NCBI GenBank assembly: GCA_046703825.1
Contig: JBJKSO010000118.1
Location: forward strand, 1-8,772
Source: JBJKSO01 sp046703825
GTDB taxonomy: Bacteria > Chloroflexota > Dormibacteria > Aeolococcales > Bog-877
Reading direction: 5' to 3'
DNA length: 8,772 nucleotides
Position numbers and translations under genes: made by a program. Shown piece after piece: positions 1-6,163 of this stretch. The notes under the pieces were generated by a model, which saw only the letters and a program-made list of their open reading frames with translations, made no database searches and was not told the origin of the DNA. Positions within the stretch are counted from its first letter, which is position 1, and each line of letters begins with the position of its first letter.

Positions 1-8
1 GGGGTCGG

Positions 9-2267
9 TCACGCGCCAACCCCCAGCCCAGTAGCTGGCTCCCTTGCACTGGAGGACAAACCGGTTTCGGTCAGGGGAACCCGGCCGCGCACGATCGTGC
101 CGCCACCGGGCCGCGAAGCGATTTCTAGAGAACCGCCCAATGAGTTCAGGCGATCGCGCATGTTCGTAAGCCCAGACCCGTGCCGCACAGTCGCGGGGTC
201 TAGCCCACGCCCGTCGTCTTCGACGTGGAAGCAAAGGGCACCATCGTCCTCGCGCAGCCGCACCACAACGCGAGCAGCCTGGGCATACTTCTGCACATTC
301 TGCATGGCCTCCAAGCAGCAGAAGTACACGCTGGCCTCCAGATCCTGTGGGTACCGCCCGAGTCCCTCCGCCTCGAGCTCGACCGGCACGGCGGCCTTTC
401 GAGCTTGCGACTCCAACGCCGCTCGCAGGCCCTGGTCGGCAAGCAACGGCGGGTAGATCCCGCGAGCCAGCTCGCGAAGCGTCTCCAGTGCTTCGTCAGC
501 GTCGGTGCCGAGCTGAGCCAGCGTGGCTCGCGCCTTCCCCGCGTCTCGTGGCAGCAGCATCTCCACGACTCCCAGCTTCAGCTTCAGCGCCACCAGATGC
601 TGCTGCGCCCCGTCGTGAAGGTCGCGTTCGAGCCGTCGACGCGCTGCATCCTGGGCCGCCACCAGCCGCTGTCGCGACTGGCGGAGTTCCTCTAGCCGCG
701 CCTGCAGGTCGGCGGTGAGGCCGACGTTCTTCAGCACCAGCCCCGCTTGGTGGGCGAGATCGAGAATCAGCCTCTCTTCGATCGGGGTGAGCACCTCCCC
801 ACGGCGCTTCACCACGGTGAGGGCGCCCAGCAGTTCATCGCGGTGCCGCACCGCCACAGCGCGGGTGACTCCCGAGATCTTTGGCAGGTCGGCATCCACC
901 AGTGGCAGCGGAAGCCAGTCGACGGGCGGTCCCCAACCGTTGGATGTGCTGCTGCGCGGGGGAGAACCTGCCTCCGAGTTAGCCGCGGGCCGAAGCACGT
1001 TGCCGCTTCTAAGCCACACCGTGGTGGCATCGGCACCGGTTCCCTCACGGAGCACCCGGGCCATGCGCACCAGCACCTCGTCTCCGGCGTACGCCTCCGC
1101 CACCCGGGAAGAGAACCGACTCAGCACCTCGTAAGGCGTTGCTCGAGGCCCGTAGACCAGCCGGTTGGCTACGCGCTGTAGCCTCTCCCGCACCGGTTGG
1201 AAGCCGACCGCGACTACCGCGGTAGCCAAAATGGAAAGGCCGAGGTTTGGCCGTCCTGCGCTGCCAACCAGGTAGCCCAACCCGACAGCAATGCCGACGT
1301 AGACGGCAGTGATCGAGACGGCGAGCGATCCGTACACCAGTGCACGGCTGATCACCAGATCGATGTCGTAGAGGCGGTAGCGCATCACCGCCACGCCAAT
1401 CGAGCTCGGGATCGCGGCAATGCCGACGATCAGCATTACCCCGACAATGGGGGTCAGAATCGGCCCCGGGTCGCTGCCGCTGGTGGCAGGAAGCGTATTG
1501 AGAACCCCAGACACTACCAGCGCCACCACCATTCCGCAGAGAATCCAGCGCAGCTGGTGGCGGCGTTGTGCGTCCGCCCCGCGGAACCGGAGACATAGAC
1601 AGATGAAGCCTCCCACCAAGCACGCCAACGCGCCCGCTTGGCAGGCCGTGGTGAGCTTGGACACCAGCGGTGCGGAGCCTGGAACTGCCACCGGACTCAC
1701 GAAGCTCAGCGATCGGATGCCAGTTGCGATGTGGGCCGAGTTGACGAAGAAGAGGACCGCGGCAAAGACACCGTCGGCCGACGCGAGGTAGGCGAGCCAG
1801 CGCCACCGGTCCGCAAGGAGGAGCCCGTCGGGAAGCAGCAAGAGTAGGATCAGAAACACGACATCGCCAGCGATGACCGGCGCCGACCAGAGCACCGCTA
1901 GGCACATGACCCACTGTGCCGTCGGGATGTGCCGCACCGCGAGCAGTTCTCCCACCAGGGTCGCGAGCGCCCCGACGATGGTGGCGCCGGACCCCAGCAG
2001 GAACAGCCAGCCGATCGGGTTCGTGGGGCGGCGTGCGCCGAGGATGCCGCCAACCGCAGCGAAGGAGGCAAACGGAAACACCCAGAAGGCAGTGATCACC
2101 CCCCAGCTTTTGAACACTGCCGGTGGGGTCGCGGCCGAGAAGAGCAGGCTCCCGAATGTGACGAAAAGCGCGAGGGTGGCGATCGTGATCGACCACGCGA
2201 TCCAGGGTCGGGCCAGCCGGCGCCAACTGAGTCTGGCTGGAACTCCGGCTGCGACTTCGGCCGACAT
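9..2267 (-). CDS. Membrane sensor histidine kinase (HPK7/NarL-type, GAF + HisKA_3 + HATPase_c)
   Basis: A 752-residue sensor kinase that should autophosphorylate and pass phosphate to a response regulator. Residues about 23-355 hold roughly nine or ten hydrophobic segments, ending in the YRLYDIDLVISRALVYG stretch (297-313) typical of actinobacterial and Chloroflexota kinases. A GAF-like region follows (about 380-515), then a short coiled coil. The HisKA_3 dimerisation domain has RDLHDGAQQ with the phospho-acceptor His551. The ATPase domain shows an N-box with Asn657 (NVQKYA, where Tyr replaces the common His), a G1 box DDGRG (684-688), a G2 box GSGLTNMRDR (697-706) and GGGT (721-724), so it looks catalytically intact. 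The ATG at 2267 has no clear Shine-Dalgarno sequence. The gene lies 81 bp downstream of the cyclic-nucleotide-binding gene on the same strand and may share its transcript. The nearby receiver-cyclase is the obvious partner, although this pairing is inferred. The signal sensed is unknown. Confidence 0.95.
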   Translation of the reverse strand: MSAEVAAGVPARLSWRRLARPWIAWSITIATLALFVTFGSLLFSAATPPAVFKSWGVITAFWVFPFASFAAVGGILGARRPTNPIGWLFLLGSGATIVGALATLVGELLAVRHIPTAQWVMCLAVLWSAPVIAGDVVFLILLLLLPDGLLLADRWRWLAYLASADGVFAAVLFFVNSAHIATGIRSLSFVSPVAVPGSAPLVSKLTTACQAGALACLVGGFICLCLRFRGADAQRRHQLRWILCGMVVALVVSGVLNTLPATSGSDPGPILTPIVGVMLIVGIAAIPSSIGVAVMRYRLYDIDLVISRALVYGSLAVSITAVYVGIAVGLGYLVGSAGRPNLGLSILATAVVAVGFQPVRERLQRVANRLVYGPRATPYEVLSRFSSRVAEAYAGDEVLVRMARVLREGTGADATTVWLRSGNVLRPAANSEAGSPPRSSTSNGWGPPVDWLPLPLVDADLPKISGVTRAVAVRHRDELLGALTVVKRRGEVLTPIEERLILDLAHQAGLVLKNVGLTADLQARLEELRQSRQRLVAAQDAARRRLERDLHDGAQQHLVALKLKLGVVEMLLPRDAGKARATLAQLGTDADEALETLRELARGIYPPLLADQGLRAALESQARKAAVPVELEAEGLGRYPQDLEASVYFCCLEAMQNVQKYAQAARVVVRLREDDGALCFHVEDDGRGLDPATVRHGSGLTNMRDRLNSLGGSLEIASRPGGGTIVRGRVPLTETGLSSSAREPATGLGVGA

Positions 2268-2348
2268 CAGAGTCCGTGGGCTACCAGGCGAGGCGCCGGC
2301 GATGCGTTACGGGTTGGGGTGGGAGCGGGCCGCGCCGGGCTAGGGGGT

Positions 2349-3353
2349 TCACCGCGAGGTCTCCTCACGCCGGTGTCCGGTGGCGAGCTGGCGCAAAAAC
2401 TCGGGAGCCACCTGCTCGCCGCTAACGGCTGCCACTCGGCATGAGGTCAGGGCCCGCAGTGTTGCGGTGCGCGTCCCGCTTTCCAGCAGCGCCCGCTCCC
2501 CCAGCACCGCTCCGGGGCCAACGTTGGCCACCGCTTCGCCCCCCACCTCCACCCCCAGAACGCCATCCAGAAGCAGGAAGAGCTCGGTGCCGACCTCACC
2601 CGCCTCGACCAATGTTTGCCCCTGCTTGATCCGGCGAATTGTGGGTCTGGCGCCGCCGCGCATGATGTGACCGGAAAGCTCGCGCTCCAGCGCGGACTCG
2701 ACCTCAGTCACCAGCGCGGGCGACTCCTCCCCGCCCCAGGGGGTGTGCTTGCCGAATGCGCGGGCATACCACTCCCTAAAGTCGGTGATCCCGCTTTTGG
2801 CACAGAGCTGGCCGCCGCCGTCGTAGATCCAGTGACGGGGAAAGGGGCTCGCCCCGACCAGCCTGTGCTCAGCGTGACCATCCGCGTGGAGGGTGATCCG
2901 CAGCGTGGTCCACGCCAACGGGGCCGCGACCTGGACGAAGGGCGGATGCTTGACTCGACGCGGTGCCGGCACCCCGGTCCGGCCCCCGCAGGTCTGCTCG
3001 AACCGCACCCAGCCGTCGCCGCTCACCGGCTCGAGTTGCAGATCGGGGAGGGCGGCGGCGGCAAAGGTCATCGATGCCGGCCCGAGGCGCATGGTGGTGG
3101 CGCCGATCATCCCTCCGCCGTCGTAGCCGCGGCCCGTTATCGAACCGTGCTCGTCCACATCGATCCAGGCGGAAAGCCGGTTGGCGAAGCGGAAGCGGTC
3201 GGCTTCGCGCAGCGCCACAAGCTCCTCGAGCTTGTCCGGCGGCGGCTCATCGTAGTGGGCGATCCCGGCGTCGAAGGGAAGGCGAGTGAGGCCGGCGACG
3301 GCCTCGGAGGGGATCCAGGAGATGGAGGTTACGGACCCGGTTATGCGCTTCAT
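2349..3353 (-). CDS. Cyclic-nucleotide-binding-domain protein with a conserved uncharacterised N-terminal region
   Basis: A 334-residue soluble protein. The C-terminus (about 236-325) is a Crp/PKA-type cyclic-nucleotide-binding domain. Its phosphate-binding cassette, GERALLESGTRTATLRA (285-301), keeps the Glu286 that contacts the ribose and the Arg295 that contacts the cyclic phosphate, so ligand binding is likely. There is no helix-turn-helix after it, so this is not a Crp transcription factor. The N-terminal 230 residues begin MKRITGSVTSISWIPSEA and are rich in Gly, Trp and Arg. I recognise this arrangement as a recurring actinobacterial protein type of unknown function but cannot name the N-terminal fold. 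The frame stays open upstream to 4493, but that part is antisense to the cyclase and reads as low-complexity shadow. The ATG at 3353 is preferred because the recognisable family N-terminus begins there and TATCGT lies 7 nt upstream, which suits a leaderless message. The protein is divergent from the cyclase gene, whose product is its likely ligand source. Confidence 0.9.
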   Translation of the reverse strand: MKRITGSVTSISWIPSEAVAGLTRLPFDAGIAHYDEPPPDKLEELVALREADRFRFANRLSAWIDVDEHGSITGRGYDGGGMIGATTMRLGPASMTFAAAALPDLQLEPVSGDGWVRFEQTCGGRTGVPAPRRVKHPPFVQVAAPLAWTTLRITLHADGHAEHRLVGASPFPRHWIYDGGGQLCAKSGITDFREWYARAFGKHTPWGGEESPALVTEVESALERELSGHIMRGGARPTIRRIKQGQTLVEAGEVGTELFLLLDGVLGVEVGGEAVANVGPGAVLGERALLESGTRTATLRALTSCRVAAVSGEQVAPEFLRQLATGHRREETSR

Positions 3354-3360
3354 CGCGGCC

Positions 3361-3389
3361 ACGATAGAGAGGGGCGGCGGATTAATCCA
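3361..3389 (-). promoter_or_regulatory. Putative leaderless promoter of the cyclic-nucleotide-binding gene
   Basis: On the minus strand a TATCGT hexamer (3361-3366), matching the TANNNT -10 pattern, ends 7 nt before the ATG. A weak TGGATT (3384-3389) lies 17 bp further upstream. No Shine-Dalgarno sequence precedes the ATG. The spacing would place transcription initiation at or next to the start codon. The -35 match is poor, so the call rests mainly on the -10 spacing. Confidence 0.4.
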
Positions 3390-3390
3390 G

Positions 3391-3405
3391 GGTGTAGGCG
3401 ACACC
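3391..3405. repeat. Inverted repeat GGTGT-N5-ACACC in the divergent intergenic region
   Basis: Perfect 5-bp arms (3391-3395 and 3401-3405) separated by 5 bp, lying between the divergent cyclic-nucleotide-binding and cyclase genes, just upstream of the weak -35 of the former. It resembles a dyad operator, possibly a degenerate Crp-like site, but the spacer is shorter than the usual Crp half-site spacing. Short arms such as these can arise by chance. Confidence 0.25.
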
Positions 3406-3450
3406 ATTGGCACGGGTGATGGCATCCGTCTGGACGAGGTGGCTGCCCCC

Positions 3451-3479
3451 TTGCTCACCGGGCCAAAAGCCGCGATAAG
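3451..3479 (+). promoter_or_regulatory. Putative promoter of the receiver-cyclase gene
   Basis: TTGCTC (3451-3456), a 17-bp spacer and GATAAG (3474-3479), which matches the -10 consensus at four of six positions. Initiation would fall at about 3487-3489, on or beside the GTG start, again suggesting a leaderless transcript. The -35 match is modest. Confidence 0.35.
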
Positions 3480-3488
3480 AATGTCGCC

Positions 3489-4802
3489 GTGGTTGCTTCC
3501 CGGATCAGGGTGGTCTTGGCGGACGACAACCTGATCGTCCGCGAGGGAGTAAGGATGCTCTTGGGCACCGCCGACGACATTGAGGTCGTGGGCGTGGCCA
3601 CCGACTACGAATCGCTGGTCGCAATCGCAGGCGCCACCGCTCCGCAGGTGGTCGTGACCGACATACGGATGCCGCCGAACTTCGCTGACGAAGGCATCCG
3701 CGGCGCGCAGGAGGTGCGCAAGCGCCACCCGGGCACCGGAGTGGTGGTGCTCTCCCAGTTCGAGGAGCCCGAGTACGCGATCGACCTGCTGCGTGAGCAG
3801 GCGGATGGCTGCGCCTATCTGCTCAAGGACCGGGTCGGCGACGGGGACCAACTGGTGCGGGCGGTGCGGGCGGTGTCCACGGGCGGATCGATGCTGGACC
3901 CGCGCATCGTGGAGCTGATGATGCGCCCGGTGGCCGACAGCGCCGAGCTCAGCGGGGCCGAGGATGCGCTGCTGCGCCAGGTCGCCGAGGGCCGCCCGGC
4001 CAAGGCGATCGCCGCCAGCCTGCGCACCACCCCGGCGGCCGTGGACGCTCAGATCGAGCAGCTCTTTCTCAAGCTTGCACAGCAGGCCAGCAGCGGGGCC
4101 GCCCCTGCGCTCGAGAAGTTGAAGATGCTGCACCGGGCGATCGTGGAGCGTGAGGAGCAGGGGGACACGCTGAGCCGCCTTCTGCCCGGGGGCATAGCCG
4201 AAAAGGTGCGCCGCGAAGGCCGCCAGACTGGAAGAACCGAGCGGCTGACGGTGACGGTGCTGATGTCCGACATCCGCGGTTACTCCACCATCGCCGAGCA
4301 GGCGGATCCCACCGTCCTCGCCGGGCAGCTGAACGAGCACCGGGCGGCGATGAACCGGGCGATCCTGGGTGAAGGCGGCACGGTCATGCAGTTCGTCGGT
4401 GACGCGGTGATGGCGGTGTTCGGAGCCCCGATCAGTCAGAGCGACCACGCCAGCCGGGCCCTGCGGGGAGCAGCGGCGATGCACGGCGAGCAAGGCCGGC
4501 TCAACGGTGCATGGATCACCAGCGGCCTCCCCGAGTTCCGTCTCGGCATCGGCATCTCCACCGGGGAAGTGGCGGCGGCGCTGCTCGGCTCGGACGAGCG
4601 TTTGGAGTACACGCTGGTCGGCGACGCGGTCAACTTGGCCCAGCGGCTGCAGCAGTGGGCCGAGGGCGGCCAGTCGGTGCTGAGCGAGCCCACCTACGCC
4701 GCTCTGGCGGAGCCCCGGCCGCAGCTGGAGCAGCTACCGCCGCAGCCGGTGAAGGGACGCCAGACCCCGGTTGGCGCCTTCCGAGTGGCGGCGCTCAGCT
4801 GA
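3489..4802 (+). CDS. Response regulator fused to a class III adenylate/guanylate cyclase (REC - LuxR-like HTH - CHD)
   Basis: A 437-residue cytoplasmic protein expected to make a cyclic nucleotide under phosphorelay control. The NarL-type receiver (about 6-130) has Asp12/Asp13, phospho-acceptor Asp58 (VVVTDIRMP), Ser89 and Lys113, all intact. Residues about 152-197 align by eye with a LuxR-type helix-turn-helix (ELSGAEDALLRQVAEGRPAK), but the recognition helix TPAAVDAQIEQLFLKL has lost the usual basic and polar contacts, so it may act as a linker. A helical segment (205-245) leads to the cyclase domain (about 250-435). There, metal-binding Asp261 (SDIRGYS) and Asp305 (FVGDAVMAVFG), and transition-state Asn382 and Arg386 (GDAVNLAQR), are all present. 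The base-specificity positions are Gln301, where adenylate cyclases usually have Lys, and Thr375, so ATP versus GTP preference is unclear. The GTG at 3489 is the only plausible start before an in-frame TGA at 3417. The likely kinase partner and cyclic-nucleotide receptor are encoded next door. Confidence 0.93.
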   Translation: MVASRIRVVLADDNLIVREGVRMLLGTADDIEVVGVATDYESLVAIAGATAPQVVVTDIRMPPNFADEGIRGAQEVRKRHPGTGVVVLSQFEEPEYAIDLLREQADGCAYLLKDRVGDGDQLVRAVRAVSTGGSMLDPRIVELMMRPVADSAELSGAEDALLRQVAEGRPAKAIAASLRTTPAAVDAQIEQLFLKLAQQASSGAAPALEKLKMLHRAIVEREEQGDTLSRLLPGGIAEKVRREGRQTGRTERLTVTVLMSDIRGYSTIAEQADPTVLAGQLNEHRAAMNRAILGEGGTVMQFVGDAVMAVFGAPISQSDHASRALRGAAAMHGEQGRLNGAWITSGLPEFRLGIGISTGEVAAALLGSDERLEYTLVGDAVNLAQRLQQWAEGGQSVLSEPTYAALAEPRPQLEQLPPQPVKGRQTPVGAFRVAALS

Positions 4803-4838
4803 CCGGCCTCGAGCCCAGTCGCGGCTAGGGACGCTTAT

Positions 4839-4854
4839 TCAACCTATCAGTTGA
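4839..4854. promoter_or_regulatory. Putative ArsR-family operator 1 (overlaps -35)
   Basis: TCAACCTATCAGTTGA, a 16-bp dyad with TCAAC/GTTGA arms, overlaps the TTGACA -35 element. It shares TCAACC and the GTTGA right end with the second copy at 4883-4898, centre to centre 44 bp away, about four helical turns. Binding here would compete with RNA polymerase. Confidence 0.55.
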
Positions 4855-4880
4855 CAATGGGCATCTGCCTGGCGTACGGT
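4851..4880 (+). promoter_or_regulatory. Promoter of the arsR-type operon
   Basis: A consensus TTGACA (4851-4856), an 18-bp spacer and TACGGT (4875-4880), which fits TANNNT. Initiation is expected at about 4887-4889, giving a leader of only a few bases before the ATG at 4891. It is the best promoter match in the window and is flanked by the two operator-like palindromes. Confidence 0.6.
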
Positions 4881-4882
4881 TA

Positions 4883-4898
4883 TCAACCAAATGGTTGA
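4883..4898. promoter_or_regulatory. Putative ArsR-family operator 2 (overlaps start codon)
   Basis: TCAACCAAATGGTTGA has perfect 7-bp arms around a central AA and contains the ATG start codon of the repressor gene. It would cover the transcription start and block initiation or early elongation. Palindromes of this kind next to ArsR/AHSA1 gene pairs are what an autoregulating winged-helix dimer would need. Occupancy by this particular repressor is inferred. Confidence 0.6.
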
Positions 4899-5277
4899 GC
4901 AAGCTGGGACGCCCGCCGCAGCCCTGTCCAGTGCCTTCGCAGCGCTGGCAGACCCCACCCGCCGCGACCTGGTGGCGCGCCTGGCGGTCGCCGACGCCAC
5001 CGTCAACCAGCTGGCCCATCCCTATGAGATCTCGGTGCAGGCGATCTCGAAGCATTTGCGGGTACTGGAGGCGGCAGGGCTGGTGTCCAAGCGTCGCGAC
5101 GCTCAGCGGCGGCGTGTGCACCTGGAAGTGGAGGTGCTGGATCAGATGACGTCGTGGGTCGAGCACTGCCGCCGCCAGGCGGAGGAGCGCTACCAAAGGC
5201 TCGACGCCGTGTTGCGGCGGATGCCCGAAGGCGGTGTCGGCGGAGTCCGCCAACCGATCACGGGAGGTCAACGGTGA
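4891..5277 (+). CDS. ArsR-family winged-helix transcriptional repressor
   Basis: A 128-residue ArsR/SmtB-type regulator. The winged helix spans about 10-85, with ALADPTRRDLVARL at the first helix, a recognition helix SVQAISKHLRVLEAAGLV (48-65) and a wing around KRRDAQRRRVHLEV. The cysteine-based metal site (ELCVCDL type) is absent and only Cys93 is present, so it is unlikely to sense metals. It belongs with the metal-independent ArsR proteins (SdpR-like) that are often paired with AHSA1/START proteins, as here. Its stop overlaps the start of the next gene. The start at 4891 lies 10 nt after the -10 hexamer and inside an operator-like palindrome, supporting autorepression. The last 15-18 residues look disordered. 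Confidence 0.95.
   Translation: MVEQAGTPAAALSSAFAALADPTRRDLVARLAVADATVNQLAHPYEISVQAISKHLRVLEAAGLVSKRRDAQRRRVHLEVEVLDQMTSWVEHCRRQAEERYQRLDAVLRRMPEGGVGGVRQPITGGQR
5262..5268 (+). promoter_or_regulatory. Shine-Dalgarno site for the AHSA1/SRPBCC gene
   Basis: GGGAGGT ends 8 nt before the ATG at 5277 and lies inside the 3' end of the repressor gene. It fixes the start of the SRPBCC gene at 5277 rather than at upstream in-frame codons. Together with the 1-base overlap of TGA and ATG it indicates translational coupling. Confidence 0.75.
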
Positions 5278-5759
5278 TGCCAGCTTCGGCCCATGAAACG
5301 CAGATCGTCTGCGACCAACGGGTGCCGCTGGTGCGGATCACCCGCGAGTTCGAGGCCGCACCCGAGCAGGTTTTTCGAGCTCACGTCGAACCAGACCTGG
5401 TCGTGCAATGGCTCGGGCCGCGGCGGCTGCAGATGCGGATCGACCGATACGACTGCCGCACCGGGGGCTCCTACCGCTACGTCCAAAGCGGCAAGGACGG
5501 GGTCGAGCACTGGTTCTTCGGGTCCTTCCATGAAGTCCGGCCAACCACTCTGATCGTGCAGACCTTCACCTACGAAGGAGTCCCGGATGAGGTCGCGCTC
5601 GGGCGTCTCAACCTGGAACCGCTGAGCGGGGGAAGAACGCGCTTGGTGGTGACGTCGCTCGCCGACTCCTTCGAGGCTCGCGATGCCTTTGTTGCCAGCG
5701 GCATGGAAGAGGGCGTGCGCGACGGCTACGACAAGCTCGATGAGCTGCTGACCCACTGA
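5277..5759 (+). CDS. AHSA1/START (SRPBCC superfamily) domain protein
   Basis: A 160-residue soluble protein filled by one AHSA1-like helix-grip domain. Hallmarks are REFEAAPEQVFRAHVEPDLV (23-42), WLGPRRLQMRIDRYDCRTGG (45-64), which carries the family WxGP and D-x-R-x-GG pattern, WFFGSFHEV (79-87) and the C-terminal helix GMEEGVRDGYDKLDELL (142-158). The fold makes a hydrophobic cavity for a small ligand, but the ligand here is unknown. The gene begins on the last base of the repressor stop codon with a strong Shine-Dalgarno site. ArsR-AHSA1 pairs are common in GC-rich bacteria, and the SRPBCC protein is often thought to handle the compound or stress the repressor answers to. Confidence 0.95.
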   Translation: MPASAHETQIVCDQRVPLVRITREFEAAPEQVFRAHVEPDLVVQWLGPRRLQMRIDRYDCRTGGSYRYVQSGKDGVEHWFFGSFHEVRPTTLIVQTFTYEGVPDEVALGRLNLEPLSGGRTRLVVTSLADSFEARDAFVASGMEEGVRDGYDKLDELLTH

Positions 5760-5764
5760 CGCCC

Positions 5765-5768
5765 GGAG
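5765..5768 (+). promoter_or_regulatory. Shine-Dalgarno supporting a CTG start for the DUF1801 gene
   Basis: GGAG lies 8 nt upstream of the CTG at 5777, exactly where the family N-terminus begins. No similar site precedes the in-frame GTG at 5813. It is a short motif, so alone it is weak evidence, but the position fits the protein alignment. Confidence 0.45.
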
Positions 5769-5776
5769 TAGCAGCA

Positions 5777-6139
5777 CTGTCCGCTCAAGAGATCGACGAA
5801 TACCTCGCCGGGGTGGATGAGCCCAAGCGCAGCACCCTGGCCGCGCTGCGACAGACGCTGCACGAGGTACTCCCCGCCGCCGAGGAGGGCATGTCGTACG
5901 GGCTTCCGGCGATCCGCGCGGACGGTCATGTGGTGGCTGGCTTTGCCGCCTTCAAGAACCACCTGAGCTACCTTCCCCACAGTGGCTCGGTGCTGCCCGC
6001 CCTAGGCGCAGAGATTGCCGCCTACCGGTCCACGCCGGGATCGCTGCACTTTCCCATCGATAGCCCGCTGCCCAAGCCCCTCGTCGAGAAGCTGGTCCAC
6101 CTGCGGCTGCGGCAGATCCACGCCCGCGGCCGCTGCTGA
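5777..6139 (+). CDS. DUF1801 (YdhG-like, putative iron-chaperone-type) protein, probable CTG start
   Basis: About 120 residues forming a single DUF1801 domain, with family landmarks EEGMSYGLPAIRADG (36-50), VVAGFAAFKNHLSYLPHSGS (52-71) and the closing LHFPIDSPLPKPLVEKLV (90-107). Homologues usually start M-S-x-x-E-(I/V)-D-x-Y-L. Here that segment (SAQEIDEYL) is present but follows a CTG codon at 5777 with GGAG 8 nt upstream. The frame is closed by TGA at 5741, and the only standard start, GTG at 5813, would remove the first helix. A CTG start, or a start codon changed by mutation, is therefore likely. The gene lies 17 bp after the SRPBCC stop and is probably third in the operon. Some family members are described as frataxin-like iron chaperones, but nothing here shows iron binding. 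Confidence 0.82.
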   Translation: MSAQEIDEYLAGVDEPKRSTLAALRQTLHEVLPAAEEGMSYGLPAIRADGHVVAGFAAFKNHLSYLPHSGSVLPALGAEIAAYRSTPGSLHFPIDSPLPKPLVEKLVHLRLRQIHARGRC

Positions 6140-6163
6140 AGCCAGGTGCGGGAAGGCCAGCGC

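Noticed and set aside
97..2444. Many plus-strand open frames opposite the histidine kinase
   Set aside because: They are Arg/Pro/Ala-rich shadows with no recognisable domains, and the opposite strand carries an intact kinase across the whole region.
3354..4493. Long minus-strand upstream extension of the cyclic-nucleotide-binding reading frame
   Set aside because: It lies opposite the clearly real cyclase gene, reads as His/Arg/Leu-rich low-complexity sequence without any family pattern, and the recognisable protein starts at 3353. Open antisense frames are expected at this GC content.
4803..4832. Possible terminator after the cyclase gene (AGCC...GGCT)
   Set aside because: Only a 4-bp stem without a T-run, too weak to call.
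5003..5017. A third operator-like sequence TCAACCAGCTGGCCC inside the repressor gene
   Set aside because: Only the left arm matches the operators. The right half diverges and the bases are explained by the codons for Val-Asn-Gln-Leu-Ala.
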